Part shown: positions 26,504 to 35,138 of the stretch, piece by piece | How the letters are laid out: each line of letters starts with the position of its first letter | Position numbering within the stretch: the first letter of the stretch is position 1 | NCBI GenBank assembly: GCA_051954695.1 | Contig: JBQCHL010000022.1 | Location: 36,390-100,389 of the forward strand | Reading direction: 5' to 3' | DNA: 64,000 bases | Source of the DNA: Terrimonas_A sp051954695 | GTDB lineage: Bacteria; Bacteroidota; Bacteroidia; Chitinophagales; Chitinophagaceae | Position numbers and translations under genes: made by a program | Notes under the pieces: generated by a model | Told to the model about the DNA's origin: nothing | Databases searched by the model: none | Seen by the model: only the letters and a program-made list of their open reading frames with translations

Positions 26504-27592
26504 ATGACTAACACTTCCGCCAAACCCGTGATCGGCATATCCTGTGGGGACCTGAATGGTATAGGCTTAGAACTTATTATAAAAGCTTTCTCGGATAACA
26601 GGCTGCTGGACCTTTGCACACCGGTGATCTTTGCATCGAATAAGGTGGTGAATTTTTACCGGAAGTCAATCAGCGAAATCAATTTTAATTACCAAAGCAC
26701 AAAAGAATATAATCGCCTCAATAACAAGCAAGTAAACGTATTCAACTGCTGGGAGGAAGAGGTAGCGATCAATCCCGGTCAACTGGAAGATGCAGCAGGA
26801 AAATATGCTGTTTTATCCCTCCAAACAGCCGTGGCCGCACTGAAGCAACAGCAGATCGACGGGCTGGTAACTGCACCGATCCATAAAAAGAATATCCAGT
26901 CGGCCGACTTTAATTACACCGGCCATACGCCCTTCCTTAAGGAAGCTTTTAATGCAAATGATGTGGTAATGATGTTGTGTGCAGGCAATTTCCGCGTAGC
27001 ACTGGCTACAGAACATGTGCCGGTAAAAGACATTGCTCAATACATTACTAAAGAAAATATTCTCAGTAAACTCAATATCATCCACAAAAGCCTGCAGCGC
27101 GATTTTGGAATAGACCGTCCTCGCATAGCTGTACTTGGACTGAACCCTCATGCCGGAGATGAAGGGCTGATAGGAAAAGAAGAGGAAACTATTATTAAAC
27201 CGGCTATCAAAGAGGCCAAGAACAATAATATGCTGGTGGTTGGTCCTTTTAGTGCAGATGCTTTTTTCGCGAGGAGCCAACATGAGAAATTTGATGCAGT
27301 ACTGGCTATGTACCATGACCAGGGGTTGATCCCTTTCAAGGCCCTGGCTTCAGGTGAAGGAGTGAATTATACCGCAGGGCTGCCTGTAGTAAGGACCTCA
27401 CCTGATCATGGAGTAGCTTTTGATATAGCCGGCAAGGATAAAGCCGATACTTCGTCTTTTCTCACTTCCATTTTTGAATGTATAGATATCATTCAGCAAA
27501 GAAGCGCGTATGATGCCAACAGGAGTAATCCGCTGAAAAAGATCAACCCCGAAGTGTTTGCGAGAATGGAAGACGAGGAAATCAGGGAATGA
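26504..27592 (+). CDS. pdxA: 4-hydroxythreonine-4-phosphate dehydrogenase PdxA
   Basis: A 362-residue enzyme of the DXP-dependent pyridoxal phosphate pathway. It oxidises 4-phosphohydroxy-L-threonine with NAD(P), giving 3-amino-2-oxopropyl phosphate after decarboxylation. Motifs: GISCGDLNGIGLELI at the N-terminus, metal-ligand histidines in TGHTPFL and MYHDQGLIPFK, and the C-terminal TSPDHGVAFDIAGK. A Bacteroidota-type insertion near residues 45-75 makes it slightly long. It is divergent from the PQQ dehydrogenase gene with a 192-bp shared promoter region. The downstream 275-bp gap holds a weak GGAATTT/AAATTCC hairpin and nothing else recognisable. Confidence 0.97.
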   Translation: MTNTSAKPVIGISCGDLNGIGLELIIKAFSDNRLLDLCTPVIFASNKVVNFYRKSISEINFNYQSTKEYNRLNNKQVNVFNCWEEEVAINPGQLEDAAGKYAVLSLQTAVAALKQQQIDGLVTAPIHKKNIQSADFNYTGHTPFLKEAFNANDVVMMLCAGNFRVALATEHVPVKDIAQYITKENILSKLNIIHKSLQRDFGIDRPRIAVLGLNPHAGDEGLIGKEEETIIKPAIKEAKNNNMLVVGPFSADAFFARSQHEKFDAVLAMYHDQGLIPFKALASGEGVNYTAGLPVVRTSPDHGVAFDIAGKDKADTSSFLTSIFECIDIIQQRSAYDANRSNPLKKINPEVFARMEDEEIRE

Positions 27593-27867
27593 CGGATCAC
27601 TGTCCATCGGACTACCCGAAAACAACCACTACCTGAATCGCTAAAAATCAATCTCTTGGAATTTATCTAAAAAAATTCCGGGTAAACGCTTGCAAATACT
27701 CGAACGAGTTACTACGTTTGTTCCAGTTACGGAAAAACCACATTTTACTGCGAAAAAATACGAGCAGAAATGATACAGGGATTTCCACCAACTACTCCCA
27801 TCCGTAAACTTTAATTCGCTTATCCGATATTCCTGTGGGCCATTGAGTCACCATCAAAACCCAGGAA

Positions 27868-28263
27868 ATGAAAACAAATCTTTACGGCTTCATTATAGCC
27901 CTGCTGCTGAACGCCACCATCGCATTCGCCTATCCCGGCCCTTTTACAGCCACTGATTCCACTACCCCATCTTCTTCCACAACGCCAAAAGCATTTGTGA
28001 CCGGTTTTCAATCCACTTCAACGGATAAGCGTACCCAATTGACCTGGTCGGTTAATAATAATGAATTGACCGGCCAGCTTGAGCTGGAGAAAAGTGTAAA
28101 TGGAAAAGAATTCAAGATCATCGCTATCATATTTACTACAGAAGAAACAGGTACTGCAGAATATGCTTACCGCGATAAAGAAATTGCTGCTGATGCAAAC
28201 TACCGTATCAGGATCATCCAGAAAAATGGTCAAATAGAATACTCTACTGTTATTCCCAGATAG
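27868..28263 (+). CDS. Small secreted protein, FnIII-like
   Basis: A 131-residue exported protein. Signal peptide MKTNLYGFIIALLLNATIAFA, then a Ser/Thr/Pro-rich linker (DSTTPSSSTTP), then about 85 residues that resemble the FnIII-like module found before T9SS sorting domains (LTWSVNNNELTGQLELEKSVNGKEFKIIAII, YRIRIIQKNGQIEYS). There is no sorting domain after it, so this is a free-standing module. The fold assignment rests on sequence resemblance only. The role is unknown; it is followed closely by a tiny basic ORF and a terminator. Confidence 0.75.
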   Translation: MKTNLYGFIIALLLNATIAFAYPGPFTATDSTTPSSSTTPKAFVTGFQSTSTDKRTQLTWSVNNNELTGQLELEKSVNGKEFKIIAIIFTTEETGTAEYAYRDKEIAADANYRIRIIQKNGQIEYSTVIPR

Positions 28264-28295
28264 TAAATAAGTTGTTCCGTACACCTAAATCAAGC

Positions 28296-28430
28296 ATGAT
28301 GTCTACCCCTAAAAACAAAACCAAGCAATGGGTGAAGAAGTTGAAGAATGCGTTGAACCGATTGCTGGCCCCTAAACAAAACACGCCATCATTGATATTA
28401 ATACCTGTAAGGACTCAAAAGAGATTCTGA
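28296..28430 (+). CDS. Tiny basic ORF (44 aa)
   Basis: An ATG-ATG start 32 bp after the preceding stop opens a 44-residue frame: a lysine-rich amphipathic segment (WVKKLKNALNRLLAPK), then a hydrophobic LILIPV and a basic end (RTQKRF). It lies between a secreted-protein gene and a good terminator on the same strand, so it is within a transcribed unit. Translation is not proven. It could be a small membrane-active or regulatory peptide, or untranslated 3' sequence. Confidence 0.4.
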   Translation: MMSTPKNKTKQWVKKLKNALNRLLAPKQNTPSLILIPVRTQKRF

Positions 28431-28480
28431 TAGATTAATAACCTTAGTTCACAAGTATACACTTAGAGTTTCCAATAGAA

Positions 28481-28510
28481 GCGGCCCTTTGTCTAGAGGG
28501 CTGCATTTTT
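28481..28510 (+). terminator. Intrinsic terminator
   Basis: The stem GCGGCCCT (28481-28488) pairs with AGGGCTGC (28497-28504), with one G-U pair, followed by ATTTTTTATTT. It ends the transcript carrying the small secreted protein and the tiny ORF. Confidence 0.8.
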
Positions 28511-28523
28511 TATTTATACCCTT

Positions 28524-28814
28524 TCACTTATTGGCGCCCAGGTAAGCCTGAAGATTCTTTACATATTCTTCAAATGCAGTAACACCCTGTGGAGTTATTT
28601 TACAGATGGTTTGTGGGTAATTGTTCTTGAACTGCTTCACTACATCAATATAGCCGGCATCTTTCAGCTTTTGTATCTGCACGCTGAGATTGCCTGCTGT
28701 GGAATTGGTCTTCTCTTTCAGGAAAGTGAACTCAGCCTCTTTCACACTGATGAGCAACGACATTACAGCAAGCCGCAACTGCGAATGTAATATGGGATCA
28801 AGATCTTTAAACAT
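28524..28814 (-). CDS. Winged-helix transcriptional regulator (HTH_34-like)
   Basis: A 96-residue single-domain DNA-binding protein of the MarR/ArsR-like winged-helix type (HTH_34 family). The recognition region is TNSTAGNLSVQIQKLKDAGYIDV (about 42-64) and the wing has KNNYPQTICKITPQG. Such proteins in Bacteroidota are nearly always paired with a membrane protein and regulate their own operon. Here it overlaps by 8 bp the end of the upstream membrane-protein gene, indicating translational coupling. No metal or ligand-binding cysteines are present, so the signal is unknown. Confidence 0.85.
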   Translation of the reverse strand: MFKDLDPILHSQLRLAVMSLLISVKEAEFTFLKEKTNSTAGNLSVQIQKLKDAGYIDVVKQFKNNYPQTICKITPQGVTAFEEYVKNLQAYLGANK

Positions 28815-29487
28815 GTGCAGATTTTGCTTTCCGGTGTCTTTTGTTCAATATCAATCCCGGAATAAGCCAGTTGCCGATACCAGCCAGTCCGCTTAACAAC
28901 ATATCATATTTGAAAGAAGTAAAAAGGGAAATAACAAAAAAACAGTAGCATGCAATAGCGCCGATGATCATTGGTTTAAACTTGCTGAGCCATCCTGTGA
29001 ACAGGGTAGGAAATGCATAAATGATCAGGAAAACAGAAGTTATGCTGAGCGTGCCGGGTCGATATGGTTTTGTTTCCCCTGTCACCGTGTTATGCGACAA
29101 CAACTCAAGATGCTCACTGGTAAAAAACCGTTCGCTGAGAGCCGGTATAACGTTCACATATATTACCAGGCAGGTAATGCTTATTCCAAATACGCTCCAG
29201 ACAATATCCACCGCAACTTCCTCGTGGGTTTTCACGATGCTTCTCTTTGAATCACGGATATTGAACCAGATACCAGGAATAATGGCCGCCAGTATCAGGA
29301 ACCATATATCAAACCCAATCGAGAAATTCCATTGCAGTTCTGCAAAGCTGATCAGGCCGCAAGTACCGATCACGGCACCCCACAAAATAGCACTGGCGCC
29401 ACTTTCATGGTAATTGTCTTTTGCTTTGCCGATCATTTCCTGGATCAGCCGGAGGCTCTCTTGTTCGGAGATATTTCTTTCTTCCAT
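28807..29487 (-). CDS. Membrane protein paired with the winged-helix regulator
   Basis: About 226 residues with a cytoplasmic N-terminal helix (EERNISEQESLRLIQEMIGKAKDNY) and six or so hydrophobic segments, ending in a basic tail (LNKRHRKAKSAHV). I do not recognise a named family. The architecture is like other Bacteroidota membrane proteins encoded with HTH_34 regulators. The frame is open nine codons upstream to 29514, but MEERNISEQESL at 29487 is the better start because the extra residues look non-coding. It is coupled to the regulator by an 8-bp overlap. Confidence 0.75.
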   Translation of the reverse strand: MEERNISEQESLRLIQEMIGKAKDNYHESGASAILWGAVIGTCGLISFAELQWNFSIGFDIWFLILAAIIPGIWFNIRDSKRSIVKTHEEVAVDIVWSVFGISITCLVIYVNVIPALSERFFTSEHLELLSHNTVTGETKPYRPGTLSITSVFLIIYAFPTLFTGWLSKFKPMIIGAIACYCFFVISLFTSFKYDMLLSGLAGIGNWLIPGLILNKRHRKAKSAHV

Positions 29488-29524
29488 ATTATATACTACG
29501 GTTTCACAAACCATTTAATTAAAG

Positions 29525-29612
29525 AGTATCGCAAAGAACGTCAAGATAAGGCTAAGAACGAAATGTACATACTTTGCGTTCCTGGCGTATCCTTTGTGTT
29601 CTTTGCGATACT
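29525..29612. repeat. Palindromic intergenic element, GTATCGCAA family, copy 2
   Basis: Two 42-nt arms (29525-29566 and 29571-29612) are reverse complements at about 31 of 42 positions, with the outer 15 bp (AGTATCGCAAAGAAC) perfect and a 4-nt centre. The ends match the element at 2496-2569. The inside is made of repeated CAAAGAAC words, like the CCCACnAAG family. Confidence 0.8.
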
Positions 29613-29648
29613 TTTATTGACCAACAGTCAATATCAGCGCATAACTGC

Positions 29649-30296
29649 TTATTTTATCTGCGACAAGAAATAGCTAAGCTGCCCTCTTCCCCAGTTAGGC
29701 GAAATACTATCATCAGGCTTATAGCTTTCAAATTTTTTCGACGCTTCCTCAAATCTTTTTTTAGCCTCCTGTTTGTCGCCACCAAATTGTTCAGGTGTGA
29801 AAAACAGGTCCTGACCCTCCAGTAAATACACACGGGGGTTTTCCGGATTCAGTTGTTTTGCTTTAGCTAATGCTTCTGCTGCCGCCGGGCCATAAGTCAT
29901 ATACCGGTTTTGCGGATCAGCCATCATTTTTGCGGTGTTCAGCATTTTCTTCAGGCAGAATATTTCTGAATTGTCTTTTTGCAGTTCTTCCGCTTTGGCA
30001 AGCAAGGGAGTTGCTTTATCAGTAAGCGGATCTATCTGGTCTGTTTGGCCATTAGCGAATAACATATTCGCGCTGTTCACATTTATCAGCGCTGCATAAT
30101 AATACGGCAGCCACTGTGTCTTTTCTGCTTCTGCAATACGCAGGAAAGAATTGGCCAGTTCTGTCAGCCCTGTTATTGATCTTGTAGTGTCAACCGCAGG
30201 TACCAGCTTTTCCATAGCAGCTTTGTATCTTTCACTTTGAGCATTTGCTGCCAGGCAAACTACTGCAACAGCAAGCGATAATACTATTCGTTTCAT
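29649..30296 (-). CDS. Secreted TPR-like protein
   Basis: A 215-residue exported protein. Signal peptide MKRIVLSLAVAVVCLAANA, then helical repeats of tetratricopeptide type (PYYYAALINVNSANMLFANG, EALAKAKQLNPENPRVYLLEGQDLF, EAKKRFEEASKKFESYKP). This pattern is common in Bacteroidota periplasmic scaffold proteins. It follows the TonB receptor gene by 42 bp on the same strand, so the two are probably an operon and the protein may assist that receptor. No enzyme motif is seen. Confidence 0.82.
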   Translation of the reverse strand: MKRIVLSLAVAVVCLAANAQSERYKAAMEKLVPAVDTTRSITGLTELANSFLRIAEAEKTQWLPYYYAALINVNSANMLFANGQTDQIDPLTDKATPLLAKAEELQKDNSEIFCLKKMLNTAKMMADPQNRYMTYGPAAAEALAKAKQLNPENPRVYLLEGQDLFFTPEQFGGDKQEAKKRFEEASKKFESYKPDDSISPNWGRGQLSYFLSQIK

Positions 30297-30338
30297 GTCT
30301 TGATTTTTATAAAGGTTGATTAAATAAGGTTGTTATGG

Positions 30339-32609
30339 TTAAAGGTTATTGTTGATGACGTTTTCTGTATTATCCACTCCAAAGCTGATAAAGATCCCAA
30401 CGAATACGAATGACCTCGATGGCGGCACGATCAGCTCTTTTCTTGCACCGTTATAGGAATATTTATACCCATAAGTCTGCTTGATGCCGAAGATATTGTT
30501 TACCGACAAAACAAGAACAGTGAACTTGCTGGCGCCTGCATCTTTATTGAACAGTTTGGGAAGGTAGTTAAGACTAAAGCTCACATTATGGTAATCATCC
30601 GTTTTACCCAGATCGCTGAATTTATTTTCACCATTATCATTATAAATATTATAGTAAGGGCGGCCGCTGGAATAAGTGTATGTCATATTGAAACCGGTTT
30701 TCCAGGCCGTAACAAATTTTTTCATCACCAGTGAAGCAGTATGCTTTGCGGCAAAGCTGGGTTGCATGGCAACAGGAAAGTTCAGGAAGTCACGTTTGGT
30801 ATCGAGATAAGAATAAGAGACCCAGTAATCGAAATTCTTGATCGTCTTCTTATCACGCCAGAACAACTCTATCCCTTTTGCATCTCCATATCCATTATTG
30901 TTGGCGGCTATTTGCTGGTTGTCGTTATTGTTCTGGGCATTTGTTTTGACGAGGTCCTGGTATTTTTTATAGAATACTTCCACCCGCGCTGTAATGTACT
31001 TGTTCGATTTAAGGTATTGGGCCACATAGTGAGTGGCTCTGGCAAAATCAAGGTTGCCGACAGACCGCAAGTATTTTGTTTCAGGGTTCTGATAGAATAT
31101 ACCATACGCCAATGAAGCCTGGCTTTCTTTGCCCGTTTTATACGCAAGCGATACACGGGGCGCAATATTTGAGCGGTCAAAAAGACTTGACTGCTCGAAA
31201 CGGCCGCCCAGCTTGGCTGCCAGGGAATTGGTCAGGTAGATATCAGTTTCTGCAAATACGGATTTCAGGTGCTCTTTGATACTGAAATTATAGGACTGGC
31301 CGCTATGATCTGTATAATTGGGATCGTCCTGGCTATAGTTATATTCAGATCCAAAGCGGACAGCGCTGATTCCTCCAAGCCTTTTTTCAAACACAGCTTT
31401 GACATTGAAATAATGTCCTTTGGATATCAATCCAAAATTTTTCCATTCGAGCCCGGACAGTACAACATCCTTCTCGTTCATGTCCTGCATATTGCCATTG
31501 ATATTATCCTTGTTGTAAGCATAAGATACGCCGAGGTTCATCTTCCAGCCAGAACCAAGACTTTCCCTCCAGGAGAGATTATGATACATATTGAGGTTTT
31601 TCAACCTGAATGCATCTTTATAGCCAATTGAGTCAATACTGTTTTCGCGGAACCCAAGCCTGTTGTGGCTGAAATATCCATAATATTTCACTATGCCTGT
31701 ATTGGAAGTCTTGATCCTGAAATTAGCATCGCCGGTATGATATTCTGGAATAGTTGTGTAGTCCTGCCGTTGCTTTATTACTTTAAACGCCGGCCACAGG
31801 TTGGTATAATCATAATTAAAACCCCAGGATGCTTTTTTATTTTTTGTCAGTTTCTGTATGCCGCCGCTTACGCCGACCACAGAAATGCCAAGACTACCGG
31901 CGCTTTGCTCTGGCAGATCAATTGTTTCCAGAATGAGTGCGGAAGACAAAGCCTGGCCATACAAGGCAGAATAGCCGCCAGTACTGAATACCGTTCCTTT
32001 AAAAATAAACGGCGAGAAGCGGCTGCGTTGTGCAATATTGGGAACACTGCTGTAAAAGAAATTATTGACGAGTGTTCCATCAATAAAGGTCTTTGTTTCA
32101 GAGGCAGTGCCACCACGAACAAACAAGCCTTCACTTTCACCCACCTGTTGTGTACCTGGCAGTGTTTTTAATGCAGCAGTTACATCTGCATTGGCGCCTG
32201 CAGTAGTGGCCACATCAATAGGAGTTAACACAGTCGTTCTTTTCTTATCACTGGCTTCAAAAGTGCCGGCGGAGATAACCACGGCTTTTAATTCGGTGAT
32301 CTCTTCTTTCAACTGTATGGTAAAACTGTAAGAAGAATCTTTAACAAGAGTAAGTAGCTGCTCAAAAGGCTTCAGACCGGAAGAGCTCGCCACGAGCAAT
32401 TGCTGTCCTTTTTCCGTGGTGGTAAAAGAGAAACGGCCGGAGCTATCCGTAGTGGCTCCATCATAGGTATCTTTCAGGATGATGTTGATGCCAATCAGGG
32501 GTCTCGATTTATTATCAGTAACCCTTCCTTTTATAACAGACTGTGCATCAGTTGATTTCGTAATACCCAGTCCAATAGCCAACAAAGAAAAAATAAGCAG
32601 CGATTTCAT
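30339..32609 (-). CDS. TonB-dependent receptor with carboxypeptidase-like N-terminal domain
   Basis: A 756-residue outer membrane receptor. Signal peptide MKSLLIFSLLAIGLGITKSTDA, then a CarboxypepD_reg-like domain (about 25-105: IKGRVTDNKSRPLIGINIILKDTYDGATTDSSGRF). The plug follows (about 115-230: TPIDVATTAGANADVTAALKTLPGTQQV, LFVRGGTASETKTFIDGTLV) and then the barrel. This is the Bacteroidota FecA/OMP-peptide-like layout without a SusD partner. The frame is open 17 codons upstream, but those overlap a perfect promoter at 32630-32660, so the ATG at 32609 is chosen. The ligand is unknown. Confidence 0.92.
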   Translation of the reverse strand: MKSLLIFSLLAIGLGITKSTDAQSVIKGRVTDNKSRPLIGINIILKDTYDGATTDSSGRFSFTTTEKGQQLLVASSSGLKPFEQLLTLVKDSSYSFTIQLKEEITELKAVVISAGTFEASDKKRTTVLTPIDVATTAGANADVTAALKTLPGTQQVGESEGLFVRGGTASETKTFIDGTLVNNFFYSSVPNIAQRSRFSPFIFKGTVFSTGGYSALYGQALSSALILETIDLPEQSAGSLGISVVGVSGGIQKLTKNKKASWGFNYDYTNLWPAFKVIKQRQDYTTIPEYHTGDANFRIKTSNTGIVKYYGYFSHNRLGFRENSIDSIGYKDAFRLKNLNMYHNLSWRESLGSGWKMNLGVSYAYNKDNINGNMQDMNEKDVVLSGLEWKNFGLISKGHYFNVKAVFEKRLGGISAVRFGSEYNYSQDDPNYTDHSGQSYNFSIKEHLKSVFAETDIYLTNSLAAKLGGRFEQSSLFDRSNIAPRVSLAYKTGKESQASLAYGIFYQNPETKYLRSVGNLDFARATHYVAQYLKSNKYITARVEVFYKKYQDLVKTNAQNNNDNQQIAANNNGYGDAKGIELFWRDKKTIKNFDYWVSYSYLDTKRDFLNFPVAMQPSFAAKHTASLVMKKFVTAWKTGFNMTYTYSSGRPYYNIYNDNGENKFSDLGKTDDYHNVSFSLNYLPKLFNKDAGASKFTVLVLSVNNIFGIKQTYGYKYSYNGARKELIVPPSRSFVFVGIFISFGVDNTENVINNNL

Positions 32610-32629
32610 GTTCAGGTGATATTTCGCAG

Positions 32630-32660
32630 CAAACATAAACTTGTTTATATTATAAACCAA
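32630..32660 (-). promoter_or_regulatory. Predicted TonB receptor promoter (Bacteroidota type)
   Basis: On the minus strand, TTG (32658-32660), 20 bp, TATGTTTG (32630-32637): a full match to TTG-N20-TAnnTTTG. The transcription start should lie near 32623, about 14 bp before the ATG at 32609. Confidence 0.7.
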
Positions 32661-32683
32661 ATTAAATTTAAGATTCTCCGCGC

Positions 32684-32779
32684 GTTAATGTTATCCCACT
32701 AAGACACAAAGACCACAAAGAATTAATCATTGCTTCTATTTTCTTTGTGGTCTTTGTGTCTTAGTGGGATAACATTAAC
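32684..32779. repeat. Palindromic intergenic element, CCCACnAAG family, copy 2
   Basis: Two 39-nt arms (32684-32722 and 32741-32779) are perfect reverse complements around an 18-nt loop. Each arm contains ATCCCACTAAGACACAAAG followed by a second CACAAAG word. It shares this vocabulary with copies at 13601-13705 and 58249-58362. It lies between the ATP synthase terminator and the TonB receptor promoter. Confidence 0.85.
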
Positions 32780-32799
32780 ATAGTGGGTCTTAAATCAAA

Positions 32800-32823
32800 A
32801 ACGGCCCTCCTTTGAGGGCCGTT
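32800..32823 (-). terminator. Intrinsic terminator of the ATP synthase operon
   Basis: The stem AACGGCCCTC/GAGGGCCGTT (10 bp, loop CTTT) lies 20 bp past the atpA stop, followed on the minus strand by TTTTGATTT. It shows that the operon ends with atpA. Confidence 0.88.
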
Positions 32824-32843
32824 AATATATAAGGATATACTTC

Positions 32844-34424
32844 TTACGCTTTATACTGTGGGATCAAACTCTGCGCAAGTTCCACCATTTTCTTCAACCC
32901 ATCTTCTGGCAGGTTTCCTTTTTTGAACTGTGCCAGTACATCGGGAAGTTTGTTTTCCATTTCCATCAGGAAATGTTCTTCAAACTCTTTTACCTTTTTA
33001 ACCGGTACTTCTTTGATCAGGCCATTTGTACCTAGGTAGATGATCGCAACCTGTTTCTCTACAGAGAATGGTGAGTACTGAGGTTGTTTCAGGATCTCCA
33101 CGTTACGTGCACCTTTGTCGATTACGTTCTTGGTAGCAGCATCGAGGTCGCCACCGAATTTAGAGAACGCTTCCAGCTCACGATACAGCGCCTGGTCAAG
33201 TTTCAGTGTACCTGCTACTTTCTTCATGGATTTGATCTGTGCGTTACCACCTACACGGCTTACGGAGATACCTACGTTGATCGCTGGGCGGATACCAGAG
33301 AGGAACAGGTTTGATTCGAGGAAGATCTGTCCGTCTGTGATAGAGATCACGTTGGTAGGAATATAAGCTGATACGTCACCAGCCTGTGTTTCGATGATCG
33401 GCAAAGCTGTGAGTGATCCGCCACCTTTAACCAGGTGTTTGATGGAATCAGGCAGATCATTCATGTTCTTCACGATCTCATCATTGTTGATCACTTTTGC
33501 GGCCCTTTCAAGCAAGCGGCTGTGCAGGTAGAATACGTCACCAGGGTAAGCTTCACGGCCTGGAGGGCGGCGCAGCAGCAGGGATACCTCACGGTAAGCC
33601 ACAGCTTGTTTGGAAAGATCATCATAGATGATCAGTGCGGGCCTTCCAGTGTCACGGAAGAACTCACCGATAGCTGCTCCGGCAAACGGTGCATAGAACT
33701 GCAACGGTGCAGGGTCGGAAGCTGATGCTGCTACGATGGTAGTGTATTCCATTGCACCGGCATCCTGCAGAGTTTTCATCACACCTGCAATGGTAGATGC
33801 TTTCTGGCCGATGGCTACATATATACAATAAACAGGTTTACCTGCTTTCAGGAATTCTTTTTGGTTGATGATCGTGTCGATCGCGATGGCTGTTTTACCA
33901 GTCTGGCGGTCGCCGATGATCAGTTCACGCTGTCCGCGGCCGATGGGGATCATCGCATCGATCGCTTTGATACCGGTTTGCAGCGGTTCTTTTACAGGCT
34001 CACGGAAAATTACACCGGGTGCCTTTCTTTCCAACGGCATTTCATAACGCTCACCGGTGATGGGGCCTTTACCGTCGATTGGTTCACCCAGGGTGTTAAC
34101 CACGCGGCCAACCATGCCTTCGCCTACTTTGATAGAAGCGATCTGGCCTGTGCGGCGCACTTTAGCTCCTTCCTGGATATCTCCGGTTTCACCCATCAAT
34201 ACCACACCCACGTTGTCTTCTTCAAGGTTCAATGCAATTGCACGAACGCCGTTTTCAAACTCCACCAGTTCACCATAACGGACATTGCCCAATCCGTATA
34301 CACGGGCAATACCGTCGCCCACCTGCAATACGGTGCCTACTTCTTCCAGGTCGGCGCTGGCGTTGAAGTTGCTCAACTGCTGACGCAGTATCGCACTTAT
34401 TTCATCTGGTTTAATCTCTGCCAT
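32844..34424 (-). CDS. atpA: F1Fo ATP synthase subunit alpha
   Basis: A 526-residue F1 subunit that forms the non-catalytic nucleotide sites of the alpha3-beta3 head. P-loop GDRQTGKTAIA near residue 172, alpha signature with PAINVGISVSRVGG near 380, N-terminal beta-barrel AARVYGLGNV-like segment (DGIARVYGLGNVRYGELVEF) and C-terminal helical domain. Length is canonical. It is the last gene of the atp operon here; a terminator follows directly and atpG, which usually comes next, is absent. The gap to atpH holds a 21-bp GC-rich palindrome. Confidence 0.98.
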   Translation of the reverse strand: MAEIKPDEISAILRQQLSNFNASADLEEVGTVLQVGDGIARVYGLGNVRYGELVEFENGVRAIALNLEEDNVGVVLMGETGDIQEGAKVRRTGQIASIKVGEGMVGRVVNTLGEPIDGKGPITGERYEMPLERKAPGVIFREPVKEPLQTGIKAIDAMIPIGRGQRELIIGDRQTGKTAIAIDTIINQKEFLKAGKPVYCIYVAIGQKASTIAGVMKTLQDAGAMEYTTIVAASASDPAPLQFYAPFAGAAIGEFFRDTGRPALIIYDDLSKQAVAYREVSLLLRRPPGREAYPGDVFYLHSRLLERAAKVINNDEIVKNMNDLPDSIKHLVKGGGSLTALPIIETQAGDVSAYIPTNVISITDGQIFLESNLFLSGIRPAINVGISVSRVGGNAQIKSMKKVAGTLKLDQALYRELEAFSKFGGDLDAATKNVIDKGARNVEILKQPQYSPFSVEKQVAIIYLGTNGLIKEVPVKKVKEFEEHFLMEMENKLPDVLAQFKKGNLPEDGLKKMVELAQSLIPQYKA

Positions 34425-34501
34425 ATTATTTTGTTTATTTTTCTTTGTCAGCCGTAGCCTTGGCGTAGGCTGATGTTTGGTTTTAATATCCGAACTACCC
34501 G

Positions 34502-34549
34502 CCTACGCTAAAGCTTCGGCGGGCTTGTCCGCCGAAGCTTTAGCGTAGG
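34502..34549. repeat. REP-like 21-bp palindrome inside the atp operon
   Basis: Arms at 34502-34522 (CCTACGCTAAAGCTTCGGCGG) and 34529-34549 pair perfectly around loop GCTTGT. A smaller hairpin with the same GCGTAGG word lies at 34449-34474. It is located between atpH and atpA. It has no T-run after it, so it is more likely an mRNA-processing or attenuation structure, or a REP-type insertion, than a terminator. Confidence 0.75.
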
Positions 34550-34553
34550 TGGA

Positions 34554-35117
34554 TTATCTTACTTTATAAATAAAATCATTATTCTCAAACTGCTTGGCGA
34601 TCGTTTTCAGATCATAAGCAATACTGGCATCTACCAGTTGATCGCCTACCTGCAACACAAAACCACCGATCAGGTCCGGGTTCACTTTTTCTTCCAGTTC
34701 TATATGCTGGAAGTTAGCTGTTTTTTTCACCTGCTCCACAATTGCTTTCTTCAGCGAGTCGCTCACTGGTGCAGCAGTGGTCAGTTTTATTACCTGGATG
34801 TTCTTATGTTTCTTATACAGGTCGATGAATGCCGTTACGATCTCCGGTAAGTTGCTTTCACGGCCCTTGGTGATAAGAAGCGTATTGAAAGCAGCGGTCA
34901 ATTGACCCAGCTTACCGGCTGTTACTGCATCCAGTATTTTTTTCTTTGCATCCGCTTTGATGATGGGGCTGCGAAGAAGGTTTACAAAATCCTTATTGCT
35001 TTTATTCACAGCCTGCAGCCATTGCATATCAGCAAATACCTGTTCCAGCTGACCTTTCTCAATAGCAAGGTCAATCAGTGATTTGGCATAACGGGAGGCT
35101 AAACGGGGATTAGGCAT
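34554..35117 (-). CDS. atpH: F1Fo ATP synthase subunit delta
   Basis: A 187-residue OSCP/delta subunit joining the F1 head to the peripheral stalk. N-terminal helical bundle (RLASRYAKSLIDLAIEKGQLEQVFADMQWL) and the C-terminal signature VNPDLIGGFVLQVGDQLVDASIAYDL are both present. It is 21 bp downstream of atpF and about 130 bp upstream of atpA, the largest gap in the operon. Confidence 0.96.
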   Translation of the reverse strand: MPNPRLASRYAKSLIDLAIEKGQLEQVFADMQWLQAVNKSNKDFVNLLRSPIIKADAKKKILDAVTAGKLGQLTAAFNTLLITKGRESNLPEIVTAFIDLYKKHKNIQVIKLTTAAPVSDSLKKAIVEQVKKTANFQHIELEEKVNPDLIGGFVLQVGDQLVDASIAYDLKTIAKQFENNDFIYKVR

Positions 35118-35138
35118 ATATCTTTTTGCAAAAGCTTA

